A stretch of 64,000 bases of DNA from Holophagales bacterium (GTDB lineage: Bacteria > Acidobacteriota > Thermoanaerobaculia > UBA5066), in assembly GCA_016716705.1 (NCBI GenBank), contig JADJVF010000006.1, positions 124,001 through 188,000 of the forward strand. The letters are read 5' to 3'. Below the pieces are notes generated by a model. The model worked only from the letters and a program-made list of their open reading frames with translations, had not been told where the DNA came from and made no database searches. This document shows, piece by piece, positions 51,855-60,625 of this stretch. Both the position numbers and the translations under genes were made by a program. Position 1 is the stretch's first letter; each line of letters opens with the position of its first letter.

Positions 51855-53078
51855 GTGCGGCTTTTTCGTAGCACCAACATCGACTTCCTGGGCCTCACGA
51901 AGGCCTGTATCACCGGGTCCCTGGCGCTCATCGCCCTGGCGACCGTCCTGCTCTTTGCGAAGGGCCTGAACTGGGGCGTCGACTTCACCGGCGGCGCCCA
52001 GGTCGTCTACGCCTTCTCCGCCAAGCCCGACGAAGGGCAGATCCGGAAGATCGTCGAAGGGGCGAAGGTCCCGATCACCTCCGTCCAGCGGTACGACAAG
52101 GTGGAGAAGAACCAGGTCCTCCTGCGCGTCCCGATGGAGAAGAAGGAGGGGCGCGACATCTCCAGCGAGGTCTCGAAGGCCCTCACCACGACCCTTTTCC
52201 CGAAGGGTCTCGAAGCGGGCGTCTTCGACCTGAACCTGAACGGCGCCGACGGCCTCGCGAAGAAGCTCCAGCAGGCCGATCCCGAGAAGATGTCCGCCCG
52301 CGCCGACGCCAACCCGGTGATCGAGTACGAACGGATCGCCGAGGCGATCATCTCGGCCCGATCCGAGAAGGGCCTCTTTCATTCCATCGACGAGGCGGCC
52401 GCCACCCCGGGCCTCTCCCCGGCGGTGAGCGAGTGGCTCAAGTCGTCTACCGTCGCCGGCCCGTTCACGCTCATCTCCACGGAGAGCGTCGGCCCCCAGG
52501 TCGGCAAGGACCTCCGGAAGAAGGGGCTTCTGGCGGTGCTCTTCTCCTGGGCCGCCATGCTCGCGTACATCGCGTTCCGCTTCCGGTCGGCCTCTTTCGG
52601 CACGGCGGCGGTCGTCGCGCTCATCCACGACAGCTGGATCACGCTCGGCCTCTGCTCCCTCTTCGGGGTGGAGATCTCCCTGACGGTCGTCGCAGCGTTC
52701 CTGACGCTCATCGGCTACTCCGTCAACGACACGGTCGTCGTCTACGACCGGATCCGGGAGAACCTCCAGAAGCCGAAGAAGGAGCCTCTCGCGCTCCTCG
52801 TGAACCGCTCGATCAACGAGACCCTGTCGCGGACGGTGATCACCTCGGGCCTGACCTTCCTCGTCGTCCTCTCCCTCTTCTTCCTCGGTGGCGAGGTCCT
52901 CCGGCCCTTCGCATTCGTCCTCCTCGCCGGGATCATCGTCGGGACCTACTCGTCCATCTTCATCGCGGCGCCCCTCGTCATTGTCTGGGAGAACTGGCGC
53001 TCGAAGAAGGCGGCCTCGTCCCCGGCGGCAGCCCCTGCCGCCAAGGGCGGCAAGCCGGCGCCGGCCAAGAGCCGCTGA
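51855..53078 (+). CDS. secF: Protein translocase subunit SecF
   Basis: A 407-residue SecF partner of SecD. The N-terminal helix (GSLALIALATVLLFAKGLNWGVDFTGGAQVV) with the conserved GVDFTGG, the periplasmic domain and the last five helices (LIGYSVNDTVVVYDRIRENLQ, LSRTVITSGLTFLVVLSLF) are standard. A longer periplasmic segment (residues about 110-190) than in E. coli SecF is present. The tail is Lys/Ala/Pro-rich. GTG start 8 bases after secD. Confidence 0.93.
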   Translation: MRLFRSTNIDFLGLTKACITGSLALIALATVLLFAKGLNWGVDFTGGAQVVYAFSAKPDEGQIRKIVEGAKVPITSVQRYDKVEKNQVLLRVPMEKKEGRDISSEVSKALTTTLFPKGLEAGVFDLNLNGADGLAKKLQQADPEKMSARADANPVIEYERIAEAIISARSEKGLFHSIDEAAATPGLSPAVSEWLKSSTVAGPFTLISTESVGPQVGKDLRKKGLLAVLFSWAAMLAYIAFRFRSASFGTAAVVALIHDSWITLGLCSLFGVEISLTVVAAFLTLIGYSVNDTVVVYDRIRENLQKPKKEPLALLVNRSINETLSRTVITSGLTFLVVLSLFFLGGEVLRPFAFVLLAGIIVGTYSSIFIAAPLVIVWENWRSKKAASSPAAAPAAKGGKPAPAKSR

Positions 53079-53091
53079 CGTCTCCACGAAG

Positions 53092-53126
53092 CGCCGGGAC
53101 CGCCTCTGAAGGGCGCGGTCCCGGCG
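53092..53126 (+). terminator. Strong hairpin after secDF
   Basis: A perfect 12-bp inverted repeat, CGCCGGGACCGC (53092-53103) with GCGGTCCCGGCG (53115-53126), and an 11-base loop, begins 13 bases after the secF stop. It has no T tract but is likely the end of the tgt-yajC-yhaON-secDF unit. Confidence 0.55.
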
Positions 53127-53172
53127 ACGGGTTCGAGGGACGCCGGCGCCACCCGCGCCCGCACCCACCGTC

Positions 53173-54192
53173 ATGAGCACCGTCTCCCTCTTCCCCTTCG
53201 CCGAGACCTGGTGGGTCTACGGCGTCTTCGTCCTCTTCGTCCTCGGGATGCTCGCCCTCGACCTGGGCGTCTTTCACCGCAAGGCCCACGCCGTAGGGTT
53301 CCGCGAAGCGGCCGCCTGGAGCGTCGCCTGGGTCTGCGTGGCGATGTGCGTCGGCGCGGTCCTCTACCTCTGGGCGTCGGCCCGATTCGCGTCGGACGCC
53401 CGCCTCCTGGCGGTTCCGGGATTTCTCCCCGACGCCGCGGCGCGGCAGGTCTTCCTCGAGTACCTGACCGGCTACGTCGTCGAGAAGGCGCTCTCGGTCG
53501 ACAACATCTTCGTCTTCGTCGTCCTCTTCAACTTCTTCGGCGTCCCGGCCGCCTACCAGCACCGGGTGCTCTACTGGGGGATCCTCGGGGCCCTCGTTTT
53601 TCGGGCGATTTTCATCGCGCTCGGGGCGCTGCTCCTTCAGTTCGCCTGGGTGATGTACGTCTTCGGGGCGTTCCTGGTCGTCACGGGGATCAAGATCATT
53701 TTCGGCCCAGACAAGCCGGTCGATCCAGCCGACAACGTCGTCCTGAAGGCGCTGAAGCGCTGGATTCCGCTCACGCACGACTTGCACGGTCCACACCTCT
53801 TTGCACGCGAGAACGGTCGTCTCCTCGGGACGCCGCTCCTTCTCGCGCTCGTCTTCATCGAGGTCTCCGACGTCGTCTTCGCGATCGACTCGGTCCCCGC
53901 GATCTTCGCGATCACCCGCGAGCCGCTCATCGTCTTCACGTCGAACATCTGCGCGATCCTCGGCCTGCGCGCGCTCTTCTTCCTCCTGGCGGGTGCCGTG
54001 GGGAAGTTCCACTTGCTGAAGTACGGGCTGGGTTTCGTCCTGATCTTCGTCGGTCTGAAGATGGCTTGGCTGAACGATGCTTTCGGCGGGAAGTTCCCGA
54101 TCGCCTGGTCGCTCGGGATCATCGCCGCGCTCCTCGCGGCGTCCATCGGTCTCTCGCTCGCATTTCCGCCAGACGCAGAGCGCGAGGCCTGA
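53173..54192 (+). CDS. TerC-family integral membrane protein
   Basis: A 339-residue inner-membrane protein with about nine helices. The blocks are VFVLFVLGMLALDLGVFHRK, LTGYVVEKALSVDNIFVFVVLFNFFGVP, RVLYWGILGALVFRAIFI and LVFIEVSDVVFAIDSVPAIFAITREPLIVFTSNICAILGLRALFF. The buried acidic residues of EKALSVDN and FAIDSVPA mark the TerC family, associated with tellurite resistance and with metal export such as manganese. The real substrate is not known here. ATG start. A perfect hairpin separates it from the convergent VTT-domain gene. Confidence 0.88.
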   Translation: MSTVSLFPFAETWWVYGVFVLFVLGMLALDLGVFHRKAHAVGFREAAAWSVAWVCVAMCVGAVLYLWASARFASDARLLAVPGFLPDAAARQVFLEYLTGYVVEKALSVDNIFVFVVLFNFFGVPAAYQHRVLYWGILGALVFRAIFIALGALLLQFAWVMYVFGAFLVVTGIKIIFGPDKPVDPADNVVLKALKRWIPLTHDLHGPHLFARENGRLLGTPLLLALVFIEVSDVVFAIDSVPAIFAITREPLIVFTSNICAILGLRALFFLLAGAVGKFHLLKYGLGFVLIFVGLKMAWLNDAFGGKFPIAWSLGIIAALLAASIGLSLAFPPDAEREA

Positions 54193-54213
54193 AGGCCGGC
54201 CAAGGGCCGGCCT
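54193..54213. terminator. Shared hairpin in the 22-base gap between convergent genes
   Basis: AGGCCGGCC (54193-54201) and GGCCGGCCT (54205-54213) form a perfect 9-bp stem around AAG. It starts on the base after the TerC stop codon and ends two bases before the stop codon of the converging gene, so it fills the whole gap. No T tract. Confidence 0.55.
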
Positions 54214-54214
54214 G

Positions 54215-54886
54215 TCAGACGAGCTTCAGGACCAGGAACCCTCCGACGAGGAGGACGAGGAACGCGAGCGCGGCGAGGTCGAAGTTCTTCTCGAGCGTGC
54301 GTCGGATCGCCGGGCCGAAGAGCCGGAGGAGCCCCGCCACGAGGAAGAAGCGGGCCGCGCGGCCGACGGCGCTGACGAGGACGAACGGCGCGAAGGCCAT
54401 TCCGGTGGCGCCGGCCGCGATCGTGGCGACCTTGTACGGGATCGGCGTGAAGGCCGCCGCGGCGAGGAACCAGATCCCCCACTCGCCGTTGTAGAGCTCC
54501 ACGACTTTCGCCCAGTGGTGCTGGGCGTTGTAGAAGTTCACGATCGCCTGCCCGGCCGTCGCCATGAACGCCTGGCCGATGAGATAGCCACCCATCGCCC
54601 CGAGGACGGAGCCCGCGGTGCAGAGGGCGGCCGCCCGGACCCAGAGGCGAGAGGAGGAGGCGACGATGGCGATGAGCAGGACGTCGGGCGGGATGGGGAA
54701 GACCGACGACTCCACAACGGCAATCAGGAAGAGAGCCGCGAGCGCCTGCTTCGTGTCGGCCCAGTGCATCGTCCAGTCGTAGAGGGCCCGGAGCCAGCGC
54801 CGGGGCGCCGCGAGGGCGCGCAGGACGGGGTTCGCGGAGGGGGCGGGAGCGGGCTCGGGGGCGGAAGCGGGGAGAGGGGCCGACAT
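54215..54886 (-). CDS. VTT-domain (YqaA/DedA-type) membrane protein
   Basis: A 223-residue membrane protein. Family marks: LIAVVESSVFPIPPDVLLIAIVASS, then GYLIGQAFM and AAAFTPIPYKVATIAAGATGMAFAPFVLVSAVGRAARFF, where FTPIPYKV and the following Gly-rich stretch are the VTT/DedA core. The front has a Pro/Ala-rich stretch. Members affect lipid flipping and membrane integrity; no closer role can be given. ATG at 54886 with CGGATGTC on the other side. rel is divergent, 62 bases away. Confidence 0.82.
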   Translation of the reverse strand: MSAPLPASAPEPAPAPSANPVLRALAAPRRWLRALYDWTMHWADTKQALAALFLIAVVESSVFPIPPDVLLIAIVASSSRLWVRAAALCTAGSVLGAMGGYLIGQAFMATAGQAIVNFYNAQHHWAKVVELYNGEWGIWFLAAAAFTPIPYKVATIAAGATGMAFAPFVLVSAVGRAARFFLVAGLLRLFGPAIRRTLEKNFDLAALAFLVLLVGGFLVLKLV

Positions 54887-54948
54887 CCGGCGGAGGTTAC
54901 CCGAAGAGGTCCGCGCGCGCAGAAGGCGCGAGCCGCCATAATCCGGCC

Positions 54949-57132
54949 GTGCTGAGGTTCGAGGACATCCTCGACGCGGTCGAGAGCTACCTGCCGGGGG
55001 CGGACGAGGACCTCCTGCGCCGCGCGTACATCTTCTCGGCCCAGGCGCACCGGCACCAGCTCCGTTCCTCGGGAGAGCCGTACCTCGTCCACCCCATCGG
55101 CGTGGCGATGCTCCTGGCCGAGCTGAAGCTCGACGAGGTCTCCGTGGCCACGGGACTCCTCCACGACGTCCTCGAAGACACCAAGACGACGAAGGAAGAG
55201 CTCGCCGTCCTCTTCGGCCAGGAGGTCGCCGAGGTCGTCGACGGGGTCACGAAGATCGGCCGGTACGCCTACACGTCGAAGGAGGCGCAGCAGGCCGAGA
55301 CGTTCCGGAAGATGCTCCTCGCGATGACGGGCGACCTTCGGGTGATCCTCGTCAAGCTGGCCGACCGCCTTCACAACATGCGGACGCTCGGCCACCTCCG
55401 GGAGGAGAAGCGGCGCGCCATCGCGGCCGAGACGATGGAGATCTACGCGCCGCTGGCGAACCGGCTGGGGATGGGACGGATCAAGGGGGAGCTGGAGGAC
55501 CTTTCCTTCCAGCATCTCCACCCGGACGAATTCGCGGCCCTCTCGGGCGCGGTGGACGAGCGGATGAAGGCCTCGGGGGCCGCCATCGAGAAGCTCCGGG
55601 ACGACATCTCCGGGAAGCTGGCGGAGGCGGGAATCCCGGCCGAGGTGAGCGGTCGGGTGAAGCGGCTCTGGTCGATCCGACAGAAGCTGGTCCGCCAGTC
55701 CATTCCGCTCGACCAGCTCTACGACGTCCTCGCGTTCCGCGTCCTCGTCGACTCGCTGCGCGATTGCTACAGCGCCCTCGGCATCGTCCACCAGGCCTGG
55801 CGGCCGGTCCCCGGCCGGATCAAGGACTACATCGCGATGCCGAAGCAGAACCTCTACCAGTCCCTCCACACGACGGTGATCCCGGAGGGCGAGCCCCCGT
55901 TCGAGATCCAGATCCGGACGCGCGAGATGGACCTCTTCGCCGAGCAGGGGATCGCGGCGCACTGGAAGTACAAGGAAGGGCGCGGGAGCCGCCGCGTCGA
56001 CGAGCAGGGGATCGCGGCGATCCGGCAGATCCTCGAGACGACCCGGGACATCGCGAACCCCCGCGAGTTTCTGTCGTCGCTCAAGATGGACCTCTACGCC
56101 GACGAGGTCTACACCTTCACGCCGAAGGGCGCCGTCTACTCCTTCCCGCGCGGAGCCTCGCCGATCGACTTCGCCTACCGGATCCACACCGACGTGGGCC
56201 ACCGCTGCTCGGGCGCGCGGGTGAACGGGAGGCTCGTGCCGCTCCGGACGCAGCTCGTCAACGGCGACATCGTCGAGATCCTCACGTCGCCGGCTCCGCA
56301 GCCCTCGCGCGACTGGCTCGCCTTCGTCGTGACGTCGCGGGCGCGAAACAAGATCCGGGCCTTCCTTCAGACCAAGGAGAAGCAGAAGTCGATCGAGATC
56401 GGGCGGCGGTTCCTCGAGAAGGAGCTCAAGAAGGTCAAGCGCTCGTTCGGCAAGCTCGCCGACGCCGGAGCCTTCGACGCCGTCCTGCCGGACCTGGGCG
56501 TGGCACGCGTCGACGACCTCCTCGCCGAGATCGGCTACGGAAAGATCCCTCCCCGCGCCGTCGTCCAGAAGCTCTTCCCGCAGGAGGAGCCGTCCGCGGA
56601 GAAGGCCGGCTCCTCCCGCACCGACGCGCTGAAGAAGGCCGTTCGGAAGATCCTCCCGATCGGCGGAACCGGGATCCTCGTGAGGGGGGAGAACGACCTC
56701 CTCGCGACCCTCGCGAAGTGCTGCCGGCCGGTCCCGGGGGAGGAGATCGTCGGCTACGTGACCCGGGGGCGCGGCGTGTCCGTCCACTCCGCGGCCTGCC
56801 CGAACGTCCGCAACCTCCTGTTCGACCCGAGCCGCGAGATCGAAGTGGACTGGCACGTCGGCAAGGGCGTCTCTTTCACGGTCGACTTCGAGGTCCAGGT
56901 CGAGGACCGGCCGGGAATACTGGCCAGGATCACCCAGGTCATCTCGGACGCCGGGTCGAACATCGAGTCGATCGAGGCTCGGACGAGCCCTGGAAAGACG
57001 GCCGTCATCGAAGGAAGCGTCACGACCCCGGATCGACGGCACCTCGACCGGCTCTTCCTCGCGATCCAGTCCGTCCCCGGGGTCGCCAGCGTGAGACGGA
57101 AATTCAACGTCTCCCGGCTCGGCCCCCGCTGA
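54949..57132 (+). CDS. rel: Bifunctional (p)ppGpp synthetase/hydrolase (Rel/SpoT)
   Basis: A 727-residue long RSH protein. The hydrolase HD domain has YLVHPIGVAMLLAEL and ATGLLHDVLEDT with the metal His-Asp pair, and LVKLADRLHNMRTL. The synthetase has KRLWSIRQKL, PGRIKDYIAMPKQNLYQSLHTTVI and EIQIRTREMDLFAEQGIAAHW. TGS (VYTFTPKGAVYSFPRGASPIDFAYRIHTDVG) and C-terminal ACT (VQVEDRPGILARITQVISDAGSNIESI) follow. All key HD residues are present, so hydrolysis should work, and the synthetase loop is intact. GTG start. The stop sits in the loop of a small G/C hairpin (57121-57140). Confidence 0.94.
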   Translation: MLRFEDILDAVESYLPGADEDLLRRAYIFSAQAHRHQLRSSGEPYLVHPIGVAMLLAELKLDEVSVATGLLHDVLEDTKTTKEELAVLFGQEVAEVVDGVTKIGRYAYTSKEAQQAETFRKMLLAMTGDLRVILVKLADRLHNMRTLGHLREEKRRAIAAETMEIYAPLANRLGMGRIKGELEDLSFQHLHPDEFAALSGAVDERMKASGAAIEKLRDDISGKLAEAGIPAEVSGRVKRLWSIRQKLVRQSIPLDQLYDVLAFRVLVDSLRDCYSALGIVHQAWRPVPGRIKDYIAMPKQNLYQSLHTTVIPEGEPPFEIQIRTREMDLFAEQGIAAHWKYKEGRGSRRVDEQGIAAIRQILETTRDIANPREFLSSLKMDLYADEVYTFTPKGAVYSFPRGASPIDFAYRIHTDVGHRCSGARVNGRLVPLRTQLVNGDIVEILTSPAPQPSRDWLAFVVTSRARNKIRAFLQTKEKQKSIEIGRRFLEKELKKVKRSFGKLADAGAFDAVLPDLGVARVDDLLAEIGYGKIPPRAVVQKLFPQEEPSAEKAGSSRTDALKKAVRKILPIGGTGILVRGENDLLATLAKCCRPVPGEEIVGYVTRGRGVSVHSAACPNVRNLLFDPSREIEVDWHVGKGVSFTVDFEVQVEDRPGILARITQVISDAGSNIESIEARTSPGKTAVIEGSVTTPDRRHLDRLFLAIQSVPGVASVRRKFNVSRLGPR

Positions 57133-57182
57133 GCGGGGCCGGTGCGACGCGTGGGCTCAGGCCCCGGTCGCGGGCGGGAGCG

Positions 57183-57377
57183 TCAGCGAACGACCTTGGT
57201 GACCTTGTCCGACCGGAGGCACCGGGTGCAGACCGTGACCCGCTTCGAGCCGCCGGGCACCGCTGCGCGGACCTTCCGGAGGTTCGGGCGGAACTGGCGG
57301 TTCGTGATGTTGTTGGCGTGGCTGACCCGGTGTCCGGCGACCGGGGACTTTCCGCAGATCTCACACATCTGGGGCAT
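57183..57377 (-). CDS. rpmB: 50S ribosomal protein L28 (zinc-ribbon form)
   Basis: A 64-residue L28: CEICGKSPVAGHRVSHANNITNRQFRPNLRKVRA and then CTRCLRSDKV. The two CxxC pairs (residues 5-8 and near 50-53) are the zinc-binding form. ATG start followed by PQMCEICGK. The gene stands alone, with its own promoter on the minus strand at 57470-57498. Confidence 0.95.
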   Translation of the reverse strand: MPQMCEICGKSPVAGHRVSHANNITNRQFRPNLRKVRAAVPGGSKRVTVCTRCLRSDKVTKVVR

Positions 57378-57469
57378 TGGGCGGCTCCCTCTGAATTCCT
57401 GAACGCGATTTCCGGCGGCTTCCTTCTCCGTTCCCCGGATGGGGAGCCGGGCCGACGCCGGGACTGTGA

Positions 57470-57498
57470 CTTATAGCGCCCCGCGGATTCCCTGTCCA
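57470..57498 (-). promoter_or_regulatory. Sigma70-type promoter of rpmB
   Basis: TGGACA (57498-57493) and TATAAG (57475-57470) on the minus strand are separated by exactly 17 bases. The start codon of rpmB is about 93 bases downstream, so the leader is long enough for L28-type or other control, though no structure was recognised. Confidence 0.65.
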
Positions 57499-57523
57499 GT
57501 GGCCATTTGGGCTCTCCGAGTCC

Positions 57524-57552
57524 TTGACAGTCTTGGTGGACCCGCGCAACAT
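57524..57552 (+). promoter_or_regulatory. Candidate promoter of the pilMNOPQ operon
   Basis: A perfect TTGACA at 57524-57529 is followed after 17 bases by CAACAT at 57547-57552, a weak -10. The pilM start is at 57631, so the leader would be about 70 bases. The -35 is good, the -10 poor; an activator may be needed. Confidence 0.5.
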
Positions 57553-57630
57553 ACCCGGCACAAAGGCTTTACTCAGCTCGTGCCAAGGCGTCGCGTCGGT
57601 TCCGGAACGTAGAGGGAGGGAGACCGCACC

Positions 57631-58686
57631 GTGTTGTTCCGCAAGGCCAAGAACCTCGTCGGTCTCGACATCGGCTCGTCCGCCGTCAAGCTGGTCGAGC
57701 TCAAGGCGGGCAAAGAGGGAAAGTTCCAGCTCGTCAAGGCAGGGCTCGAGAACCTCTCTCCCGAGGCGATCGTCGATGGCGCGATCATGGATTCCTCGCT
57801 CGTCGTCGAGACCATCTCCCGCCTTCTCGCGTCGACGGGGGTCAAGAACTCGAACGTCGCCGTCTCCGTTTCGGGCCACTCGGTCATCGTCAAGAAGATC
57901 CAGCTCCCGACGATGCCCGAAGAGGAGCTCTCCGAGTCGATACGGTGGGAGGCGGAGCAGTACGTCCCGTTCGACATCAACGACGTCTACCTCGACTACG
58001 TCGTCCTCGATCCGGGTGCTCCGGGGGAGACGATGGGGGTCCTCCTCGTCGCGGCGAAGAAGGAGAAGGTCGACGACTACAAGAACGTCGTGACCCAGGC
58101 CGGCCGGACTCCCGGCCTCGTCGACGTCGACGTCTTCGCGCTCCAGAACTGCTACGAGGTCAACTACGGCCTCGATCCGACCCGGGTCGTGGCCCTCCTG
58201 AACATCGGCGCCTCCGTGATGAACGTGAACATCCTCGCGAGCGGCCAGACGGTCTTCTGGCGCGACATCACGTTCGGCGGCAACCAGTTCACGGATGCCC
58301 TCCAGAAATCCTTCTCTCTCAACTTCGAGCAGGCCGAGGCGCTGAAGAAGGGGGAACCGGTGGGGGGGCAGTCCGCCCAGAGCATCCAGCCGGTCCTCAC
58401 GGGAGTCTGCGAGGACGTGGCCGGGGAGCTCCAGAAGACGATCGATTTCTTCCACGCCACCTCCGGCTCGGACAAGGTCGACACGATCATCCTGTCCGGC
58501 GGCGGCTCGCGGGTGACGCAGCTCGACGAGGTGCTGAAGGAGAAGTTCGGCCTCCCCGTCGAGATCATGAACCCCTTCCGCTCCGTCACCGCCGACGACC
58601 GCGTCGTCGATTCCGCGTGGCTGACGGAGAACGGTCCGTCGCTCGCGATCGGCGTCGGGCTCGCCGTGCGGAAGCTCGGCGAGTGA
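57631..58686 (+). CDS. pilM: Type IV pilus assembly protein PilM
   Basis: A 351-residue actin-like ATPase of the inner-membrane pilus platform. LVGLDIGSSAVKLVELK is the phosphate-1 loop, IKKIQLPTMPEEEL and IRWEAEQYVPFDINDVYLDYVV are typical, VVALLNIGASVMNVNIL and TIILSGGGSRVTQLDEVLKEKFGLPVEIMNPF make the rest of the nucleotide fold. It is the first gene of the pilus operon. GTG start, preceded by AGAGGGAGGGAGACCGCACC. Confidence 0.94.
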   Translation: MLFRKAKNLVGLDIGSSAVKLVELKAGKEGKFQLVKAGLENLSPEAIVDGAIMDSSLVVETISRLLASTGVKNSNVAVSVSGHSVIVKKIQLPTMPEEELSESIRWEAEQYVPFDINDVYLDYVVLDPGAPGETMGVLLVAAKKEKVDDYKNVVTQAGRTPGLVDVDVFALQNCYEVNYGLDPTRVVALLNIGASVMNVNILASGQTVFWRDITFGGNQFTDALQKSFSLNFEQAEALKKGEPVGGQSAQSIQPVLTGVCEDVAGELQKTIDFFHATSGSDKVDTIILSGGGSRVTQLDEVLKEKFGLPVEIMNPFRSVTADDRVVDSAWLTENGPSLAIGVGLAVRKLGE

Positions 58687-58699
58687 CGGAGGAGGCCAC

Positions 58700-59356
58700 A
58701 TGATCAAGATCAACCTCCTCTCCGAGGCCAAGCCCGCAAAAAAGAAGCGGGGCGTTTCCGCCCTCGGCGGAGCCGGCCGGCTGAACCTGTTCCTGATCAT
58801 CGGCGGGCTCCTGCTCGGGCTCCTCGTCGTCGGCGTCCAGTGGTGGGTCGAGTCCTCGCGCCTCAAGGAGCAGGAAGAGAAGAACCGCCTCGCGCAGCAG
58901 GAAGTCACCCGCCTCGAGGCGGTGCTGAAGGAAGTCCAGGACTTCGAGGACAAGAAGGCCAAGCTCCAGAAGAAGGTCGACCTCATCAATTCCCTGAAGG
59001 CGAGCCAGCGCGGTCCGGTGCGCCTGATGGACGAGGTCTCCAACGCCCTGCCGGACCTCCTCTGGCTCGATCGGATGGAGCTCAACGGCAACCAGATCTC
59101 CATCGACGGCAAGGCGCTGAATCCGCCGGCCGTCGCAAATTTCTTCACGAATCTCAAGCTGGTCCAGGCATTCCAGGAGCCCAAGCTGACCACCCTCTCC
59201 GCCGCCAGCGCCGGATCGGCGAACCTCTACAACTACAAACTGACGTTCGTCTTCGCGGACCTCGACCGGACCCAGTTCGAAACCGCGGGAGCTCCGGCCG
59301 GCGGTGCCGCCAGCCCGACGCCCGCCGCGCCCGCCGCGCCTGTCGCGGGGAACTGA
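58700..59356 (+). CDS. pilN: Type IV pilus assembly protein PilN
   Basis: A 218-residue PilN: short cytoplasmic front (INLLSEAKPAKKKR, the part that binds PilM), one helix (LFLIIGGLLLGLLVVGVQWW), a coiled coil (LKEQEEKNRLAQQEVTRLEAVLKEV) and a periplasmic ferredoxin-like part (LDRMELNGNQISIDGKA). The last 25 residues are Ala/Pro-rich. ATG 13 bases after pilM with a strong GGAGGAGG site. Confidence 0.93.
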   Translation: MIKINLLSEAKPAKKKRGVSALGGAGRLNLFLIIGGLLLGLLVVGVQWWVESSRLKEQEEKNRLAQQEVTRLEAVLKEVQDFEDKKAKLQKKVDLINSLKASQRGPVRLMDEVSNALPDLLWLDRMELNGNQISIDGKALNPPAVANFFTNLKLVQAFQEPKLTTLSAASAGSANLYNYKLTFVFADLDRTQFETAGAPAGGAASPTPAAPAAPVAGN

Positions 59357-59367
59357 AGGGGTAGGAC

Positions 59368-60036
59368 GTGGCGATCGAACTCAAACAGCTCGAAGACAAG
59401 CCCTGGTACTACGGTCTCCTGATCGGCGTCGCGTTTGCCGGCGGTCTCTGGGCCGTGGCGAACTGGCAGTACCCGAGCTTCACCGAGATGCAGCGCAAGC
59501 TCGCAGGACTCAAGGCCGAATACGGCGCGCTGCAGGAGAAGATCGAACGCGGCCGGGTCGCCGAGCGGCGCCTCCCGCAGCTGCGCGAAGAGGTCCGGCG
59601 GATCGAGCTCGACCTGAACCGGCTCCTCGAGATCCTTCCGACGAAGCGAAACACGGAAGAGCTCATCAAGAAGATCGAGGCCCTGACGCGGCAGGGAGAC
59701 TTCTTCCTCAAGAGCTTCTCGCCCAAGGAATACGTCAACAAGGACTTCTACGCGGAGTGGCCGATCGAGATCCAGCTCGACGGCACCTACCACAACCTCG
59801 CGCTCTTCTTCGACAAGATGGCGCGCTTCTCGCGGATCATCAACGTCGAGTCGCTCGTCATGACGGGCTATCCCGACGCCAAGCTCGGGCGGACCCTCTC
59901 GGCGACGTTCGTCCTGAAGACCTTCATATACCTGGGTGACCAGGCGGCGGCGCCTGCAGGCGGACCCGGAGCTCCTCCGGCCGCAGCCCCCGTCGGGCCG
60001 ATTCCGTCCGGAGCGAATCGCGGGGGAGGCGTCTGA
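59368..60036 (+). CDS. pilO: Type IV pilus assembly protein PilO
   Basis: A 222-residue PilO: one helix (YYGLLIGVAFAGGLWAVANW), coiled coil (EMQRKLAGLKAEYGALQEKIERG), and the periplasmic domain (LPTKRNTEELIKKIEALTRQG, YHNLALFFDKMARFSRIINVESL). It pairs with PilN in the inner membrane. A Pro/Ala-rich tail ends it. GTG start. pilP overlaps its stop by one base. Confidence 0.93.
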   Translation: MAIELKQLEDKPWYYGLLIGVAFAGGLWAVANWQYPSFTEMQRKLAGLKAEYGALQEKIERGRVAERRLPQLREEVRRIELDLNRLLEILPTKRNTEELIKKIEALTRQGDFFLKSFSPKEYVNKDFYAEWPIEIQLDGTYHNLALFFDKMARFSRIINVESLVMTGYPDAKLGRTLSATFVLKTFIYLGDQAAAPAGGPGAPPAAAPVGPIPSGANRGGGV

Positions 60037-60542
60037 TGAAGAGCGCTCTTCTTGTGAAGTCCCTGACAGGCTTCGCGCTCCTCGTCGGCCTCCTCGCGCC
60101 GCAGGCCGAGGGGCAGGTCCCCGCTGCGGCTCCCGCACCGCCTCCTGTGGAGACCGGGATCGCCGTGCCGGTGCCCGGCGAGCAGGACATGTCGACACCC
60201 GCCTATGCTTACGAGGTTCGCGGGCGCAGGGATCCATTCCGGTCGCTTCTCCTCAGGACCCAGGACGACAAGGATCGGCAGAGACCGCCCGGGGTTGCCG
60301 GGATGCTCGTGGAAGAGCTGGAACTCCAGGGAACCATCCGGACCCGACAGGGCTGGATTGCGATGATGAGGGGTGGGGACAACCGCTCCTACCTGCTCCG
60401 GAAGGGGACGATGGTGTTCGACGGCGAGGTCATGGAAATCGGACCGACGGAAGTCGTCTTCCGGCAGAACGTCAACGACCCGACGAGCCCGAAGCCTTTT
60501 CGGGACGTCGTCAAGGCGCTGGCCCTTCAGGCGAAGCCGTGA
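60036..60542 (+). CDS. pilP: Type IV pilus assembly protein PilP, non-lipidated form
   Basis: A 168-residue PilP. The signal-like front (SLTGFALLVGLLAPQAEGQ) has no lipobox cysteine, whereas PilP is normally a lipoprotein. The periplasmic part has YAYEVRGRRDPFRSLLL, then MLVEELELQGTIRTRQGWIAMMRGGDNRSYLLRKG and VMEIGPTEVVFRQ, the PilP beta fold that docks on PilQ. ATG start at the pilO stop. See the finding on PilP/PilQ lipidation. Confidence 0.88.
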   Translation: MKSALLVKSLTGFALLVGLLAPQAEGQVPAAAPAPPPVETGIAVPVPGEQDMSTPAYAYEVRGRRDPFRSLLLRTQDDKDRQRPPGVAGMLVEELELQGTIRTRQGWIAMMRGGDNRSYLLRKGTMVFDGEVMEIGPTEVVFRQNVNDPTSPKPFRDVVKALALQAKP

Positions 60543-60625
60543 GCGAAGGAAGATCGATGAGGAAGACCATCCGCCTCGAACCCCGGCAGAGCTTGGGCAC
60601 CTCGAACCTCGCGTGGGGAGGAACC

